Notes: generated by a model from the sequence alone, not told the origin. A stretch of 64,000 nucleotides of DNA from Paralvinella palmiformis (GCA_025642065.1 JAODUP010000012.1:2411001-2475000), one strand, 5' to 3'; numbered from the stretch's first letter, positions 24,031 through 38,093 are shown. Made by a program: numbers and translations.

Positions 24031-27000
24031 ACATTTGGTAAACTGATAAACGGAACACCTTCAAAGTTCAGGTTCCTTTATTTATTTACACCAAGCATTG
24101 TAAGATTAGGTGCTAAATGCGAATTAATTGCACCTACTAAACACAAATATGAAACATCAACCTTTGCAATGACTGAACACTTGCTATGAAACGGAAGTGA
24201 CCCCGAGTGGCCTGTGTGCAATATGCGATCGATACTTATTCGCTTTCACCCGTTCCGGGAGATCGAGGCCGGAAGTTGGAGTTGTCAGGGAGCGGTTTAA
24301 TTACAATATTTCCCGGAGAAACGTAAGCCAATTCCGCGGTTACCGGATGCGCCGAAACGCGGTCGAAATTCGGCTCTCGGTTGACGTTAAACTATTCGTC
24401 GGCGGCCGCGCGACAGCTGGACTAATACGATAAGATCACAGCTGGATATCTGTTGGCAGCCAAGTGACACAGCTGTCCGCATATATCACGGTCTCCGCGA
24501 CTCAATTGGGAGGTCCTATCTAACTTCCAAACAGTTGATGAAGCCATTCATAGTAGCCATCGAGCAAATGGAATGCCCTCGCTTTTAGTTTTAGCCATCA
24601 AGCAATGGCTTCTTTTGAATGCCAGACATCTTCGTAGCGCCTTCGGCCTTTATGCTATCTCTTTATATATTTTGGCCAGACGTTTAGCGAAAAGCAGCCG
24701 GCAGTGTCAGTGTTTTGCCGTCGCTCCGAAATGAGAGGATGCCATCTGGCGATTCTTTGGCGTGATTCGCCGGCACCCATTTACATCATTCCAGTAATGT
24801 GCGAGCTGTTGTTTTAGTAAATTGATCCGTTATCAAGCTAATCAGTTTAATAGCGTCCCACATCGCGAACGATTTTATGCGAAGCCTAAAAAAGGAAACA
24901 TACGCCCTGGCACAGAATTATTCGAAACGTTCGCTGTCGTATGTTGTTACGCCAAGTAGACCTGATGTTCAAAAAAGACCGACACCTATTAATAATAACA
25001 TTAACATCAGCTTTTTTTAATCGCTACCGGAAATGAAACGAATAATCAAAATGAACAAAAGTGCAACTCGCTCCCACTTTTTTTTCTAATGTAAATAATG
25101 ACTTTGTAGTTGTACCAGAGATAATGAAAAAAGTCAGCAGATAAAGTTACTATCATCTGTTCCAAATTGAGACAGTTAAGGTCATCGGGCACATCATCTG
25201 GACATCGCCGATTAAAACAGATAAAAATGTCCGTCTTTCAAAGCTAAACAGAAGTAAACAAATACATCGACCAGAAGACATGCTTCGGGTTTTTTTTATC
25301 GTTTGTGGAAGAGTTTTTCTTCTCGCCGCTCTATGAACTAATCTGCTGAGTTCTAAACCCATAAACAGCTGTGTATCTGCCGTTCGAAAATAATTTGGAT
25401 ATTTTAAATACAGAACTCGGTGCTTATTGATATCTGCAGAGCAGAAGTGCAACATATCGCACATCGACGGACTGCAGTATACTGTCTAACCGGCAGGTGT
25501 TCGAGTTCGTTTGAATGTTTGATCCCGACTACCGGCTATGTATATTTCATAAAGCATTCGGCGTTTCCATAGGCACAGACATCTCACAGCAGCGTGCTGC
25601 GGGTCAACTGAAGGTCGTTTGGATGCCGCCAGTCGGTGACTGCTAACTATAACACGTGGATGTAATATTTGTACCGAATGAGATATCCTCGCGGACAGAA
25701 TTTATGGATTGATAAATAAATTGGTTTTTGTCGGTGTTGTTGTTGGTTTTTGTTTTGAACTGAATGTGATAATCAGAACTCATTTCGCACCCCGTAAAAA
25801 CCAACCAACTAATCGATCAAGCCAGTTTAATCTTGGACGATATTGATAAATATGAACTATACGAGACAAATCTACGACACGTTATAGGAACGTGTTTAGA
25901 TAATTACCAATTTATTGCAGATGAAGATGATAATGTTTGATAATTCTGTTTGATTACTATTACTACTATAGCTATACCTACTATAACTGAAATCATTGGT
26001 GGACCATGGTTTTACTGTCAGCGGATGCTTCCAACGTCCGACGCAGAGCCTTTAAAGCACAACTCCAAAAGGGCAAACCTTTTCCTGTTTTTCATTCGTG
26101 TTCACACCAAATGAGAGAGACCCCGACCCCCTCCCACCCATTCTCCCGCATAATTCACGATAACTGAAGTGGAAACGAACTATATGTTCGAGGGAATGAA
26201 TCACCAAACTCCAGCTGCAGATATGAATTATTTATCAGTGGTCTTACGAAGCGAAAACAAATCTTGAAGAACGCATGAAGCAGTAGGTACAGACCATGGT
26301 CTCGCGATCGATTCGGTCGTCGGAGGCCAAGATTCAGCCTTCGATGGCATGCTTTATCGGACGCCATCGATAACTGCTGATGGCACTGTGGACATTTCTC
26401 ACCTCTGAGTCCTAACCGATGGTTCGCTGCATCCAAACCTAGGGCGCGCGTTCGGAAGCCAAATGTATAATTGATCATCCGTCGTAGCGTGCCTGCGAAG
26501 CCGAACGGATCGAACCAGCTGGGGAATATAGCAGTTATATTGGCACGAATGAAAACGACGATTGTTCGCCAATTAACTATGCAGCCATATTTCCCAGATG
26601 AGTGCTAACAATGCCGTGGATGGCCAGTAAAATCACACGACAATGATAAGCTATGGCGCCGAGCGCATGCCATATATCTTCATTCCCAAAGCGAGATACG
26701 ATGGCATTGTTCATTGACCATTTGCTTCTCACGTTGAAATGGTATTTCGTTTCTAACAAAACGTTCTAATACTTCCGTCTAAATCTAAGCGATAACGAAT
26801 ATAAACCGCATTCGCGCTGTCTCACTCCGAAATGAGGAAAACTGTCGGTGAAGCTCTGTGCCAAGGGACAGTTCTAAGATCATCTACACTCGATAAACTC
26901 TTCGAACTCTCACCCATTTGATGGACGTCTTGACCTTGTTTGGCCATTCCAGATTACATTGTTTACACGTCACCAAAGCATCACACTCCTTCTTGTCATG

Positions 27001-29922
27001 ATCACCGCCCAGCAGTACAGGATTGCCATTAGCGGCGTAACCGAGTCAAGGTCGTCGAATCCTTAGACGTCAGTGGCACTTCGCAAAAAAGTGCCCTTAC
27101 CAAAGGGAAGCCCACCGGAGTATACCGCATGAAGCGGCCTGTTTGGTATCATCGGCCCGCGTAGATCTAATCATCAGCTTTGCGAACGGTTACATAGCGC
27201 AAGCGGCATTATGAGAATTGATGTGAATTCTTTGACCTTTTCGATGGCGAAAATCTCGTTTCTGCGCAAAGGAATGGTGCTAGAGACGAAGACGTTTGCC
27301 GGAATGTCGTAACTGGGGCCGAGATAGAATGCGGCAAATTGGAGCCCGAAGCCGTACGATATTATGCGGAACGAGGCCGAAAATTAGCGTTTACTTGAAC
27401 CGGACAACGGACGAAATGGATGGCCGTCGACTGCCAAGCAAGTAATCAGCATACGGTGAACACTTTCCTCTTGCCCGGACCCCTCCATGGTGGAACCAGA
27501 TTAATTCTCATCGGATCTTTACAATGCGGCCTAATTGTACACCGTCGGAGTACAAACAAACATTGCCACCGGCTCAGATGATACAGTGGCCTAGTAAGGA
27601 TCTATGATTAGCCCTGATATTGGCTTTTTCCCGACTACGGACCACGATGCCGACAATGGCACTCAATCTATGATCCCATACCTCGGTCACCGAGACAATG
27701 TCCTTTGGTGTCTCTGTATCCAGACTATAATCCATCGCTGTGCCAGTTCGCTAAATCGTGAAGAATGATGCAATATCGTTTTCGTTGGCGCGGCCTATGA
27801 CCAATATAATTGTCCCGAAGTTCGATGTATGTCGTAATGATGAATCTTTTGTAGCCAATGAATTATCCTCACAAACACTATGCTCCATAGCAATACCACA
27901 ACGGAGCTTGTATAAAGCGATGCGATGGCACCCTTCCACTGCCCCAAAATACTGCAAATGATGTTACTTACAGGTGAAGCTAACATGGAAAACGGAATAT
28001 CACAGCCCAGATATAATGGGAAGAACATGAAAGACATCTATGGCCATCTCGCTATCATCTTCAATCTATAGAAATGGTAAATAAAGTAAGCCAGGTTACG
28101 AACTGGGCGACTAGGTTCAGCATCACACCCGGAAGCTAAGCTTTCTTGTCGAACTATATGTCATCAAAGGAACCTGAGGCGTGGAGCAGGTTACTAGCCT
28201 TTGATCCTGCTTATTACAGTCACTGTGTAGAGGAATGTAGATACCCTCGCTGCTGGAAGAATAAATATGGTTATTGCTATACTTGCTATACGACAAGTCA
28301 ATAAATCAATGTCGTGAAATAACTTATGTAATTGTCCTGGCAACGAGACACCTTTTGCCGAAAATATGGCGCGATTATTTGTTTTTATCTGGAAGTAATT
28401 CAATACAAATATAAGAACACTGATACTATACACTGCTCTGGACAAATGCGATTTATAACAGTCGTAATTCATCAGAACGGGCAGCCACGAAATCGGCCAG
28501 TAAGTTTCCGCGTCGTAAGAAGTTATCTACTTCACCCGCAGATCGGCGAAACATAAATAAGGCTCGTGGACAATCCTCGCTTAAAACAAACCGAACCCGG
28601 GCTGGCAATATGTTCATCTCGTCCCTGGAGCGAATCCGAGATTAATACAATATCCTCTAGTGAGGACTCGAAAGAAGCCCAGTTCCGAACGCGATGCGGC
28701 GCTAGGGAATGTCTGCGCGAGATTCACCAACCACGACAATATATTAGACGCTACTGGACAGCTACGATGGGGCCGACTCGGATAACTCAGAGTTCGGGAG
28801 GGTAAAGTTCAGACCAGATTATCGATCAGGAAGATTGCCTATTTCCTCATGGGTGGGAAGCAATATATTATCTCGAAATAGTGGACGCCATTCGATCGAG
28901 CGCCGAACAAGCTGGACGTTTTAGGATTTTCTTTCACTTTTTATGGCGAGGCTTGCGGCCGGACATATCTTCCACCAGCGGCAAGTCTGGACTCGTCGAA
29001 GGAGGAACACCCAAGCGCTGGAACTTTCAAAGGACGTCGTAAATATACCACGGCTTAGGGAATATCGGGGACAGGATATTGGCCAGCTGTCTTTCCATAC
29101 GCTGAATATGCTTGTCTGAAAACGAATAATGGTCCGTCTGGCCAGAGCGAGGCCCCTACTACTGGCGGTTCCTGCGACGCAACATAACGGGCTGGATATC
29201 TGGTCTCTCGCAATTTCGTTTCCCTTCGGGGATATGGATTACGTCCTTTCGTATTTATGTGACGCTGTTCAGACGAAAACTACGCCCTTGTTTAAAACCC
29301 GAATCACTTCTCTGCGATATTGCTACAGGCTTACGACATGTATCTCATTCTAAAAGAGAATGTGGTTTATTTATTGTTTCGCTGCATTTCTTCATTGCAG
29401 TGAGATGTTCTCCTAGGGGATCCCACCCCCTCTCTCTTCCGCCCCCCCCCCCGCCCCCTCTCGTCTTAATCTCTCTATCTATCTATCAATCAAGAAATCT
29501 ATCTATTTCTCACTATCTATCTATCTATCTATTTAGCTCAAAATTGAATAGCAACACCAGCGGCCATTACTAGATAAACAATACTAGTTACATTGGGGAT
29601 CGGTTTACTTTCTTTTGGTAACTGTTATCTGTGAAAAACGATGGGCTATAAGAATGAAAAAAAGAAAATGCACCAGTTGACCATGTCCTATAAATGGATC
29701 CGTTCTCTTCCAGAAGATCTGAAGGGACAAGGTGAATGAATTTAGAATACGTATTATTAACACAGACATATCATATTTATGCTATATCACGTTAAATATA
29801 TTATCTTTTTAAAATACGGTGTTAATTTCAAAATATGTATATTATGCATGAATATTTTTAAATTTTGCTTTCAGTATAAAGTCTTTTAGAGCAAAGCAAA
29901 CTGATTAAGGCGCTGTATATAA
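24031..29922. other. CpG-rich non-coding stretch, few repeats
   Basis: Nearly 6 kb without a recognised gene. Frames of 60-107 codons on both strands are consistent with chance at this composition. A copy of the CAGCTGGATATC word is at 24439-24450. C11 is at 29442-29452 and a (CTAT)n run at about 29468-29535. I see no splice-bounded exon. Confidence 0.35.

Positions 29923-29952
<30 letters not shown>
29923..29952. repeat. (TAA)n microsatellite
   Basis: About ten TAA units. Confidence 0.95.
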
Positions 29953-29953
<1 letters not shown>

Positions 29954-31176
29954 TTGTATGGCGCTACATGTCAAAAGTTCAACTTTTTTATTGCACCAGA
30001 TATCGGATTCTCCGAAAAGGTTTGGCCGAAATACACAGGTGTTTCTTAACTGTTTATCCAATCTTTTCAGCAGTATAGCCCGAGGGCAACCAGCCACCAA
30101 GCAATACAAAAACAAAAGATGGGACTGCAATAGCGCATCTCCTACGTGGAGACCACGGTTTTCGCGATATGCTGGACGGAAGCATCTTTTCGGGCACCGC
30201 CGCACACAAGAGCCCTATTCCAACATCCTGAAAATCAATAACTGAACTTCCGTTCTGCGATGAAAATAGTCCTCGGTCACGTGATTTGCGTTAGCCGCGG
30301 ATGTGTACACCGGTCCCCGTTGAGTACACGGTCGCCGTTCCTAGCAGAGCAATCTACTAGCTAAATAGATTACGCCTGGTGTCGGTTATCCTCGTGGAAA
30401 GTGACCGACGGGTAGTCTGAAGAACATCTGAGCACTTAGAGGACATTTCCGTCGTCCATTCATCATAAAATAGACTAAAACACTCAACGAGTCATCGAAA
30501 TCCCTATTCCCGACCCATTTTAGGTGGACATGTCGAGACGTATGGTATATAATAATGACCTTGCAAATTTTCCCCAGAAATTGGCCATGCTTTCTCTTCG
30601 ATGGAGTAAAAACGTTAACCGCCAAATACGAATAGTAAATACACGGATATTTGCCGACCCATCAAATCGACTTGATCACCTAAAAGGTTTTTTGTGACTA
30701 ATTAATTAATCCAAGAGAGCTATCTGTGAATGCGCATTACTTTAAAGTTTTCTCGGTTTGGTACGAAACCGCGTCGCCCGTGGAGGATGAGGAAAGCGGT
30801 GAATATTTTGCGAATTACTCATGTTACATGAGCCGTAGTTACTCGCAACTGACCAGCTGGATATCGAGAGGAGAACGGACAATGGAAATGACCTCACGGA
30901 AGAATGAACTTGAGATGGGCAGGGTTCAGTAATTATTTTCTCATTCGAGCACACTTGGTGATAACAGTTCGAACGGCACTTCGTTTGTTCGATTAGCAAC
31001 TTACGAGAAGCGATGAAGGGCCATAGTTTTTAGAATGTTATTGATAGACGTCGCTATTAGCAACATATAAACCTTTGTCAGTCGAACATTCCAGAAGGCT
31101 CAACCCTTAGAGAGTCCAAGTAGAACTACACGTGACCAAACATCATACCATCATTTACATACGGACAAGTATATAG
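29953..31176. other. CpG-rich non-coding stretch
   Basis: No gene recognised. Contains the 15-bp word cagctggatatcgag at 30854-30868. Confidence 0.35.
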
Positions 31177-31186
31177 ATAGTCATAC

Positions 31187-31370
31187 AAATGATGATGATT
31201 GATGTCGTATGGCCACTTTTGTGCACATGGTAGGCTAAATGGGTCGAGAAGGTAATGAAGCGAAGTCAAAGATGAAACAGCCTTCAGATATGCTCACACC
31301 GAGACTCGAACTGAGATGGTAGTGATCTTTGATCCAGCGCGCTACCAGTTAGACCACGGAGGCGTCCCAC
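31187..31370 (-). mobile_element. SINE family 1, well-preserved copy
   Basis: Read on the minus strand it has the full tRNA-like head (GCCTCCGTGGTCTAACTGG with A box; AGTTCGAGTCTCGG as B box), the body words GTTTCATCTTTGACTTCGCT and CATTTAGCCTACCATGTGCA, and the tail ATCAATCATCATCATTT. Flanks atagtcatac (31177-31186) and atagttatac (31371-31380) form a target-site duplication with one change. Confidence 0.92.
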
Positions 31371-31380
31371 ATAGTTATAC

Positions 31381-34073
31381 CGAGGGGGATATAGAGGGAC
31401 ATATCTGTTCTATTAGCCTGTCGAGCTAACATCTTGTACATACCTATCCCTCTGCTGGTTCGCTGGATAATTAATCTTCGTAAAGACATTTTAATGTTTA
31501 CCATCGGCATTTTGCTGTAAGCTAACGTATCCCTTTTCCGGAGGCCAATAACAAATTAGAGCTAACTGGGCGGATGCTCGATAAGCTAAATGTCCACATA
31601 TACGTCGTAATTAATCCCTGGATCGGTAAAGGTAATTAGCTCGGCATTATTGTCCTAAATTATCGCTGGTGATTGGCTCGTTTCGGCGTCAACATACGTA
31701 CAGTTGTCGATAAGCCGTCAAGTCAAATGAACAGAACGAGTTCGAATTGTGCGAATTACTGATTGTAAAATCGATGATGTCACCTATCGTCGTTCTGTCG
31801 AACTGGAACACAGATAGTTCACCGAGAGCCGAATAAATCCGGGAGAGTGTGGCGTTCGTTAGAACGTGATCTCCCCCGATATCTGGATATCACCGAATCC
31901 AGGATCAACGACGAAGCGTCATTCCTCTAGCGCATCATTATATCGTCTCCAGTCTATGGATCAAGTGATTGCGTCCCCCTTTCAAAGTTGTGAGGATGAC
32001 CCGACGAGTTGTGACGATGACCTGATGGATAACGTTTCACTTTGATCGTACCACTTCTTTGCAGCTTTCAAAGGAACGCCGATCAAAGGTGTCCTTCACG
32101 GGCCACACGCAATTTGCCGTTGTCAGTTACTCCCCGTACGTTGCCTCTTCCGGCTTTGGCCTAAAAAACTGGTTGTGTACTCGGAGTTTTTCTTCTTCTC
32201 GTGATTAAATATCTTAATTGAATCTCGCCACTTCAGAGATGAAAACATATATAAAATCTATACAGGATTAGCTATTCCCCCGTAGAGTTTAATTTTGTGG
32301 AAATAGTCTCCTCAGGCTGTCTTGCAGCGATTCTCGTACCACAGACTAAAAAGGTTATTGAATCCTATCTTCAGCCGCCTGGAGGCGTTACTTGTCTTCT
32401 TCTCCTGCCTCATGTTGACATTTTCAGCCAGTATCATGAATCGCATATTAAGCGCATGAATCAGATGACGATGTCGGGAACGCATCAAAGCAAACGAAGT
32501 GTGGCTGGTAGAAGTGAGAGAATGCCAACCTGGCGAAGTCCTTCCCGCTGCGTTTCTACGGCTACGGACCATGCTGCGTTAATCCATGTAGGCACGTGGG
32601 AGGGCCGAGGCAGGTGCCAGTAGGAACGATCCATAACGGATTAGATATGTCGCCTTTTATCACTCTGCCTTCCGGACTTCATTTCCGCTTCCATGCTTCA
32701 CTGACTTCGTAGCTCACCATGCAGTACTGGGTTCGACCCTTATACGACTTCGAAGGGGGATGGGATTCAGGTGGAGAGACGTCCATTGATCTGTAAATTG
32801 TCCAGCTGGAGACGTGTCCACGAAATCCGGAACACCTCTCCTTGTAATAAGCCGACTAGCCGAGGCTTTCCAGCAGTGATTGGAAATTGAGTGTAATCAA
32901 GTGGGAATGGTCCTTGATCTGAACCATGCCGAGTTACTCACAAAACTCGAAGCGACTTTAATAGCTTATTTAGTTCAGTGTCGACGGGGTGTGTACCGGT
33001 CATTATCAGGTTATGTCTGGACACATCTTGTTGTTGTTGTTCGTTATCCGAACACCTTATATGATCATCAATGAAGACTTGGTCGTAACAGTAACTTGAT
33101 GATTTAGAGAGGGGTGGGGGGGTCTAGGAAGAGGGAGAGAAAAAGAGAGTTTTCTACTGAAAGTGAAGTGCAATTTAATGTTTGTTCACTCGTTTAAATT
33201 TCTTAGCCACTCGTTCTATTTGCGAATATTTATGTTGACGGAATGGTTGTTAATGGCCATTCAAAACAATATTTTAGCATAACTCGACACTGAAACCACA
33301 AAGTACTCACTGTAGATGAATAATCAATAACTATATTTGACAACAAATTGAAGAAACCGTATCATATATGCCGTTTCGATATTAAAGCATGCAGAATAAT
33401 CGGACACGAATTCCATTATTCCCCATATTTTGTTTCCAAGGAGGATTTCACCGTTGGTGTCCAGAATCGTTTCCATCGCTCTTTCTCTCTTATTCATGTA
33501 CAATCTGGAATCGTACTAAATTCTTCCTGATGCATGCACTTTATTGCAACAACTGACAGCTTTATTGTCAAGCGAGAACAAACCGTCGTCTATTGAATGT
33601 GTACAGGAGCGATGTGCTTAGGTTGGACTCTTAGTAGAAAATGTTAGACATGTGCAACCTTAACTAGACGACCAGGTATTTAAACCGAGAGCATTACAGG
33701 GCGATATAAAGGCACATTAAGAAAATATGTCACCGAATGGAAATAAGGCTGCACGGACATGGGTAGGACAGGTGTCGCTAAGCCAACAAACTAATTATTG
33801 GTACCTGGGATATAAATGATAGCGAACGCTAATAATACGTCCGTAGGCATACCATTACACAGACTATTGTGTCAGAGAAACCAGTTCATGTCTCACTGAA
33901 CCAGTGCACCTTCGGAGTAATAATGCTTATTGGGCTGGTTGAGCAGTTGACATCAACTCTAACTGCCAGATAACTGAGGGAACTATTCTCAAATCATATC
34001 TGGTGCGCAGTCCTGTTGACGGCGTGTTCAGAGAGGCATATGAGGAAGATAAATCTTGTACCGACGGGGGATT
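31381..34073. other. CpG-rich non-coding stretch
   Basis: No gene recognised; the 108-codon frame at 32297-32623 has no domain features. A ctggatatc word is at 31883-31891. Confidence 0.35.
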
Positions 34074-34349
34074 TGGGGGGGGGGGGTTATTATATCACTC
34101 GCAATCTCAAGATGACTGAACATTTCCAATTGAAAGCCGTCTCACTAAACTGATACCAAACACTATTCGCATTCTGTTGGCCTGTAATTGTCTGCTCCCG
34201 GGATGCATTCCCCTTTAATAGCAGCCAGTCTGTGGCCCGTATGGATGCGTGCAGGTGTCCAGCCCAACCCCTGTTTATCCTACCTAGCATGGGTGTGATC
34301 CTCCATCGCCGCAGTCTCCGCCCGACTGACGAGCCCCGGCGCCAGGACA

Positions 34350-35413
34350 GCACGACACAAGCCTGGGAGCCAGTAGCTATTGAGACAGCCAGCTAGAGAG
34401 AGGGAGAGAGAGCCTAGCCCAGCTCGAGCCATTCTCTGTGTGTCTAGTTAGCTGGTCGTATTCCAAGCTGTCTCCGCGTATATTGCGTGCGTCGCCGGCA
34501 GACAGCGCCAGAATGCCGTAGTGGCGAGGTAGGGAGAGCACTTCTGTTGTGAGAACGAGAGGGAGAGCGAGAGTGAGAGAGAGTGAGAGAGGAGGAGGAG
34601 GAGGAGAAGAGAAAGCGGGGGAGAACGAGAGAACGAACGACAGAGAGCGAGAGCGAACGAGAGACACAGTCGGCAAAGGGTAACAGTCCAGCCGACGACG
34701 ACGAGGTTGTCGTACGAACGGCGCTTCCTGATAGCGCGAGCCACTCTACAATGCCTTCGTTATGGCCGTAAACTCGGCGCCGTAATATTTAAATATTGGT
34801 CGGCGTTGGCAGGAAACCGGATGCGCAAGACGACGTAACAGCGGAAGGATTAAAATAGGTTGGTGTTTTTGGGTCGTTTCGGTGCTTCTCGAGAAGAGAT
34901 ATCGGGTTAGGTAAGGGTATCCTATTGGCGGGTCGACATGGATAGGGCGATTCGTCCGTACAGAGGGGACGGGGGTGGACACCGACGGTAGACAGCTGGA
35001 TATCGAGCCCTTTATGGGCGTATACGGCTGACATCAACACCCGTACATTCGCCTAGACGATGTCCAACATAAACGCACATGGATGGAGTTACACGTGTGG
35101 CATACACAAACCAATTACACGCACGTAAACGGGATTTCGGCTAATAAAGGTACGCCCACAGAGAGACAGAGAGGAGGAGAGAGAAAGGGAGTGATAAAGG
35201 GTCGAGAGATGTGGATTATGTTGCCGTTTGTGTCCGTGATGGTGGCCATCGTGTGATAAATAATGCTTCGACGAATAACGGAAATATCGGAATGAACACT
35301 GTCGGGAAGGGCAACCGGATTATAACATGACCCGGATAAGGGGGGCGGGGCGCGTAGGGTGGCCGTAAGGTTAACGTGTTTTTGTGTACGTGACATGAGT
35401 TCAACTCAGACAG
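34350..35413 (+). promoter_or_regulatory. CpG- and GA-rich block ending in a consensus splice donor: possible promoter and untranslated first exon
   Basis: Two GAGA-rich clusters (34393-34412 and 34552-34668) and a GC/CpG-rich core (34680-34790, with GACGACGACG and CGGCGCC) are followed by a region ending in CAG|GTAAGT at 35411-35419, a perfect donor. An ATG at 34751 opens only a six-codon frame. The block also contains cagctggatatcgag at 34993-35007. The combination fits a transcription start with a non-coding first exon on the plus strand. The target gene is unknown; the innexin 20 kb downstream is one possibility. This is inference, since a donor 9-mer can occur by chance. Confidence 0.3.
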
Positions 35414-35742
35414 GTAAGTGGGTTACCCTAGAAGTGGGAATGTGAGTGTGCAGTAAGGGAAACACTGTACGAAAATAATGTATCAGTTCTTTGATATTAT
35501 GCATAAAGGTCTTTTGTGATACTTTGTACGACGGGTAGCACGCTATTGTTGTGCGTATGGGGCGGGACGGGGGGGGGGGGAGTTGGAGCGGGAGGAGGAG
35601 TATCTGTGAATTACCGTACACGAATTTAATGAATTATTATGTATATTCCGTGTAGGTCACGCAATGAATTATTGCCGTCTTCGTGTTAAGGCAAAAGAGT
35701 TCACTCTTTAGGTGTTGGTGGCCACCTTGGCACTCCACCCCT

Positions 35743-35780
<38 letters not shown>

Positions 35781-35971
35781 CGGGGGGCGCGCGCACAGTG
35801 GGAGATTCTGGCCAGGTCTATACTTAGTAACGGACAAAGACCGTACTTGTGTCTCTGGTTAGATCAATGGTAAGACACCACGGACACACCTCTATGACGG
35901 TACAATTGTCAAAAACATCCCGTATCAAATTACTGTTAGACGACCTCGGCAAGCGTCACGTGGACAAAGCT

Positions 35972-36005
<34 letters not shown>

Positions 36006-36180
36006 GCTAGTCGTGTGTATACAGTGACATGGTACACATCGATGGCGGTCAAACAAACTGAAGGCAGATTCCTAACAGGATGGTATGAGGCGTGTTTATA
36101 GAGAGTACACTCATTTGTCGGTCATATGCTGTGTCCGGTAATCGTGATTCGTCACACAGAACGTCTGGCTGGTTCTATTG
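35414..36180. other. Non-coding stretch with two (TG)n runs and a G12 run
   Basis: G12 is at 35569-35580, and (TG)n runs are at 35745-35778 and 35973-36003. No gene. Confidence 0.5.
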
Positions 36181-36645
36181 CACGTCAGTACTGACTGATT
36201 ATATATATATATAGCACATCAGTACTGACTGATTATATATAGTACTTTAGTACTGACATTATATAATATGTCAGTACTGACTGATTATATATAACACATC
36301 AGTACTGACTGATTATATATAGCACATTAGTACTGACTGATTATATATAGTACATCAGTACTGACTGATTATATATAGCACTTTAGTACTGAATAATTAT
36401 ATATAACACGTCAGTACTGACTGATTTATAATACATCACTACTGACTGATTATATATAGCACATCAGTACTGACTGATTATATATAGCACATCAGCACTG
36501 AACGATTATATATAGCACTTCAGTACTGGTTGATTATATAATACGTCAGTACTGACTGATTTTATAGCACATCAGTACTAAATGATTATATAGCACGTCA
36601 GTACTTACTGATTATATAACACATCAATACTGAACGATAATATGG
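36181..36645. repeat. Minisatellite of 28-30-bp units, about 16 copies
   Basis: Each unit is close to CAGTACTGACTGATTATATA followed by TAGCACAT. The self-complementary CAGTACTG and the TATATA alternate along the array. Unit lengths vary through gain or loss of TA. Degraded traces (agcacata, gataacacgtc, gatagcat) continue to about 36930. Confidence 0.92.
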
Positions 36646-37236
36646 CCAACTTCATGGCACCCGAATAATGACTGGCAGGATAACACGTCAGTTAAACATT
36701 ATTGATTGGATGTCCGTTAATTGGTAGCGAAAAGATAGCTCATCCATGCCAAGTGTTCACATAGCTCACCGTCTTTGGCTAGATAGAACACCGGTGTTAA
36801 TTATATAGCACATAACAGCTGACATGCTAGATAACACGTCGGTTCTATGAAGGCTATTCGCTCGATAGCATACTGATGCTGAAATGATAGCATAGCCATA
36901 GTAACCAACGTTATAGTACATTGTCAGTGATAGACGGGATGGCGTATTGTCATTCATTCTCTGTCTGATAGTAAGCGCAGGGTCACGAAACTCCCCGGCT
37001 ACCCAATATATTCTTAATACGATCTTGCCATACGGCACATAAACAAATATGTCCTCATCTTGAAACACGACCAGCAACGTTAGCCTTCAAACATCAGCTA
37101 GCGGGTACGTAGCTTACCTGGCATGGCACACTATTAGCTGGTAGGTCCATTTTTGGTAGCATCCACACCATAATGACATGGAGGTCGCGCATCTCCGTGA
37201 AAAAAAAAACATCGATTTCCCCCTCCTCCAACCTCA
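36646..37236. other. Degraded flank of the minisatellite and unique non-coding DNA
   Basis: Partial repeat words fade out by about 36930; no gene. Confidence 0.4.
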
Positions 37237-37252
37237 CCCACACACGCACACA

Positions 37253-37285
<33 letters not shown>
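37237..37285. repeat. (CA)n microsatellite
   Basis: CA run with minor interruptions, about 25 bp after an A9 run. Confidence 0.95.
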
Positions 37286-37288
<3 letters not shown>

Positions 37289-37916
37289 ACGCAAACACGC
37301 ACTTCGGTCTCAATCCATATTTAAAGAGCGGGCTGTTATGTCGAAATGGGACACAGCGACAAACTAGAGAATCCTGTCGAAATAACGTCGGGATCGGCTT
37401 ACTATCGGGAAAAAATTGATTTAGTTTCACGTTACGGAATGATCGGTGTAGATGCGGCAACGAGGGGAACCCTGAGCGTGGAATATATCGGCCTATTTAA
37501 CGAATTCAGGAATTCGCGCCCGTCACGCAGTCCACAACGAGAGTCCGGATTCGGGGAGATTGATTGCTGTGTATTCTTCGTTCGCCGCCGTCCCAGGTGG
37601 CCAGAATATGCCTTCACGTCGGATGACGTCTCGAATAGAAAATGCCTACATCAGCTTTATTGTTTCGCATACATATTTGATGGGTTCGGTGCTGTGTCCG
37701 AGGGGAGTTGACTGCCGACAGAGTAGGGACATGAGGGGCGTAAAGATATGCCTCGCCTTACTCAATGTCTCTCTTAATAGAGGAAACGCTATAACGTACC
37801 TTTAACTGGAATCTGCCTGCAATCAATTGTTCTCTTTCGGTGCCAGGTAAACAGAAAGAAGGACGGATAGAAGTATATAGGCACGCACAGATGGACGGGT
37901 GGACGTACGGACGTAC
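37286..37916. other. Non-coding stretch
   Basis: A 121-codon plus-strand frame (37346-37711) has no recognised domain. Confidence 0.3.
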
Positions 37917-38093
37917 GCACACACACACGCACACATACACACACCCATACATACATACACACACATACATACACACATGGATATAGACATTCAATTACAT
38001 TAACATGCACATACACACAAATATAATTGTAGACACACGGTCTCACACACCCGTACACACACGTGCGCGCGCGCACGCACGCACGCACGCACT
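37917..38093. repeat. CA/CATA/CG-rich microsatellite cluster
   Basis: Interrupted CA, TACA and GCAC units. Confidence 0.9.

Noticed and set aside
28038..28145. Words resembling 5S rRNA (ctatggccat and gaagctaagc)
   Set aside because: Spacing between the two words is about twice that in 5S rRNA and the rest does not align; probably chance.
36181..36645. CRISPR-like regular array
   Set aside because: Repeats are contiguous and mutate throughout, with no unique spacers and no cas genes; it is a minisatellite in animal DNA.
37346..37711. 121-codon plus-strand frame
   Set aside because: No recognised domain and overlapping antisense frames of similar quality.
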